Positions 33,596 through 35,201 of a stretch of 35,201 nucleotides of DNA are shown in pieces (position 1 is the first letter of the stretch; each line of letters begins with the position of its first letter). Location: contig NZ_MUMI01000135.1 of the NCBI RefSeq assembly GCF_002155975.1, positions 1-35,201 on the forward strand, given 5' to 3'. This DNA is from Amycolatopsis kentuckyensis. GTDB taxonomy: Bacteria > Actinomycetota > Actinomycetes > Mycobacteriales > Pseudonocardiaceae. The position numbers were made by a program, and so were the translations under genes. The notes under the pieces are model-generated. The model made no database searches. It worked only from the letters and a program-made list of their open reading frames with translations, and had not been told where the DNA came from.

Positions 33596-35201
33596 TCAGG
33601 TCAGCAGGGTCAAAACGGTCTCCGAGTGCCGCCCCGGCGAGCGGGCCGTGCGGGCCTGCAGCCACGCCTCCAGCCGGTCTTCCGGCAGCGGCCGCGAGAT
33701 CAGGTAGCCCTGGGCGACGTCACAGCCCATCGCCTCGAGCTGGTCGCGCGCCACGTCCTCCTCGACGCCCTCGGCCACCACCGTCAGCCCGAGCGAGTGC
33801 CCCAGCTCGACGATCGACCGGACCACCGCGAGGTCGCCCAGGTCCGTCCCCATGCCGAGGACGAAGCTCTTGTCGATCTTGACCTGGTCGACCGGCAGCT
33901 GCCGCAGGTACGCCAGCGACGAGTAGCCCGTCCCGAAGTCGTCGACGGCGAGCGTGATGCCCAGCGAGTGCAGCTCGCGCAGGATCGGCAGCGCCTTCTG
34001 CGGGTCGGACATCACGCCGGACTCGGTCAGCTCGAACGTCAGCAGCTCCGGCGGGATGCCGTAGTGCTCCAGCTCGCGGGCGACCTTGTTCGGGAAGTCC
34101 TCGTCGGCCAGGTTGCGCACCGACAGGTTGACCGCGACCGAGATCCGCAGGCCCTCGTCGAGCCACTTGCGGCAGCGCTTGAGCGCCTCGCCGAGCACGA
34201 AACCCGTCAGGACGCCGATCAGGCCGGCCGCCTCGATGGCCGGGACGAACTCGTCCGGGCCGAGCCTGCCGAACTCCGGGTGCACCCAGCGGACCAGCGC
34301 CTCGACGCCCTGCACCTGCCGGTTCGGCAGCGTGATCTTCGGCTGGTAGTGGACGCTGACCTGGCCGTCCTCGAGGGACTGCCGGAACTGCGTGACCATC
34401 TGGAAGCGGCGCAGGAAGATCTGGCCCATGCTCGGCACGTAGCCGCGGACCTCTTCGCCGCCCTTCGTCGCGCGGACGGCGACGTCGGCGCGCTGCAGCA
34501 GGCCTTCGATGTCGACGACGTCGCCCGGTTCCTCCGCGGACGTCGTCGCGTAGCCGATCATCGCGTTCGCCTCGACCGACAGCCGGTCGACCGGGTACGG
34601 CGCCGACAGCTCTTCCCGCAGCCGTTCCGCCGCCTGGTGGGCGTCCTCCGGTGGGCAGCCGACGAGCAGCGCCGCGAAGGACGCGCCTTCGAGCCGGGCG
34701 AGCGGGACGTCGGGGCCGAGCGCGTCGCGGATGCGGCGGCCCGCGGCGACGACCATCCGGTCGGCCCAGGCGTAGCCGAGGGCGTCGCTGACCGTCGAAA
34801 AGACGTCGAGGTCGATCCGCAGCACCACGGCGTTGGCGAAGTCCCGCAACGGTTCCTTCGCCACCTGCCGGAAGCCCGGCCGGTTGAGGTGCCCGGTGAG
34901 CGGGTCGTGGTAGGCGTCGTGGCGCAGCGTCGCCAGCAGCCGACGGTTGTCCAGCGACGTCGCGAGGTGGCTGGCCATCGTGCCGAGCAGCTGGACGTCG
35001 TACTTGCCGAAGCCGCGCCAGCGGGACAGCCGGTCGTGCGCCTCGACGACGCCGAGCAGCCGGTTCGCGCTGCGCAGCGGGACCACCAGGGCCTCCTGCG
35101 CGCCGCGGTCGAGCAGGGCGGCGCGGACGTCGGGGTTGGCCTCGGTGATCCGGAAGTGCCGGACGTGCGCGCCGGGCAGGCGCAGCAGCGGGTCGTCGGC
35201 G
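33596..35201 (-). CDS. GAF-GGDEF-EAL cyclic-di-GMP protein with degenerate GGDEF (5' end outside window)
   Basis: The visible 535 residues begin inside a GAF-like sensor domain (ALVVPLRSANRLLGVVEAHD) and stay open to the window edge, so the true start is missing. The next domain is GGDEF, but its signature reads GASF (LEGASFAALL, near 34675-34693), so cyclase activity is probably lost. The EAL domain is intact: EALVRW (around 34300), NLSVRNLAD, ELTESG, DDFGTGYSSL (about 33945), KIDKSF and VAEGVEE. Family knowledge predicts c-di-GMP phosphodiesterase activity controlled by the sensor part. It ends 80 bp before tRNA-Thr on the same strand. Confidence 0.92.
   Translation of the reverse strand, partial: ADDPLLRLPGAHVRHFRITEANPDVRAALLDRGAQEALVVPLRSANRLLGVVEAHDRLSRWRGFGKYDVQLLGTMASHLATSLDNRRLLATLRHDAYHDPLTGHLNRPGFRQVAKEPLRDFANAVVLRIDLDVFSTVSDALGYAWADRMVVAAGRRIRDALGPDVPLARLEGASFAALLVGCPPEDAHQAAERLREELSAPYPVDRLSVEANAMIGYATTSAEEPGDVVDIEGLLQRADVAVRATKGGEEVRGYVPSMGQIFLRRFQMVTQFRQSLEDGQVSVHYQPKITLPNRQVQGVEALVRWVHPEFGRLGPDEFVPAIEAAGLIGVLTGFVLGEALKRCRKWLDEGLRISVAVNLSVRNLADEDFPNKVARELEHYGIPPELLTFELTESGVMSDPQKALPILRELHSLGITLAVDDFGTGYSSLAYLRQLPVDQVKIDKSFVLGMGTDLGDLAVVRSIVELGHSLGLTVVAEGVEEDVARDQLEAMGCDVAQGYLISRPLPEDRLEAWLQARTARSPGRHSETVLTLLT

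Overview
The window is high-GC DNA from an actinomycete of the Pseudonocardiales, most probably Amycolatopsis. It joins the start of an ansamycin (rifamycin-type) gene cluster to a conserved chromosomal block of translation and transcription genes. Three things point to a rifamycin-type producer: an AMP-ligase-primed type I polyketide synthase reading out of the left edge; an upstream P450 and a pair of Gfo/Idh/MocA-type oxidoreductases in the order known for rifA, the orf0 P450, rifT and rifS; and a perfect CTACC-N8-GGATG box, the motif I recall for the regulator RifZ, upstream of the P450 operon. These assignments are recognised from memory, not from a search.

Layout, left to right; most genes are on the minus strand. 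(1) 1-10.9 kb, biosynthetic edge: rifA-like PKS (5' 2465 codons only), cytochrome P450, a 71-residue DUF5988-like protein, then two translationally coupled oxidoreductases. The second oxidoreductase appears to have lost both the nucleotide-binding and the catalytic residues. (2) 10.9-22.4 kb, a complete mce lipid-import operon: mkl/mceG ATPase, yrbEA, yrbEB, mceA to mceF and two Mce-associated membrane proteins. Most of its junctions are ATGA/GTGA stop-start overlaps. (3) 22.7-28.7 kb, housekeeping block: rplL and rplJ with an L10-type leader, a divergent membrane protein, an alpha/beta hydrolase, rplA, rplK, nusG, secE and tRNA-Trp. (4) 28.9-32.2 kb, plus-strand accessory genes: an LLM-type flavin oxidoreductase, a GntR/YtrA regulator with an apparently leaderless start, a DUF1648 membrane protein and a secreted SGNH lipase. 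(5) 32.2-33.5 kb: hadB, hadA, rpmG, tRNA-Met and tRNA-Thr. (6) Right edge: the 3' part of a GAF-GGDEF-EAL protein whose GGDEF motif is degenerate.

The order tRNA-Thr, tRNA-Met, rpmG, hadA, hadB, tRNA-Trp, secE, nusG, rplK, rplA, lipase/hydrolase, rplJ, rplL, mkl parallels the Mycobacterium tuberculosis chromosome. There, mkl is followed some distance on by rpoB and rpoC. Here a whole mce operon and then the antibiotic cluster occupy that place, so the drug-target genes rpoBC may lie on the far side of the cluster. That is an inference, because rpoBC are not in the window.

The most interesting signals are the apparent pseudo-oxidoreductase paired with an intact paralogue, the RifZ-like boxes at both cluster promoters, the small DUF5988 gene heading the rifA operon, the degraded dehydratase domain in PKS module 1, a 100-bp inverted-repeat element running into the end of rplA, and the cis location of mkl with a full mce operon.
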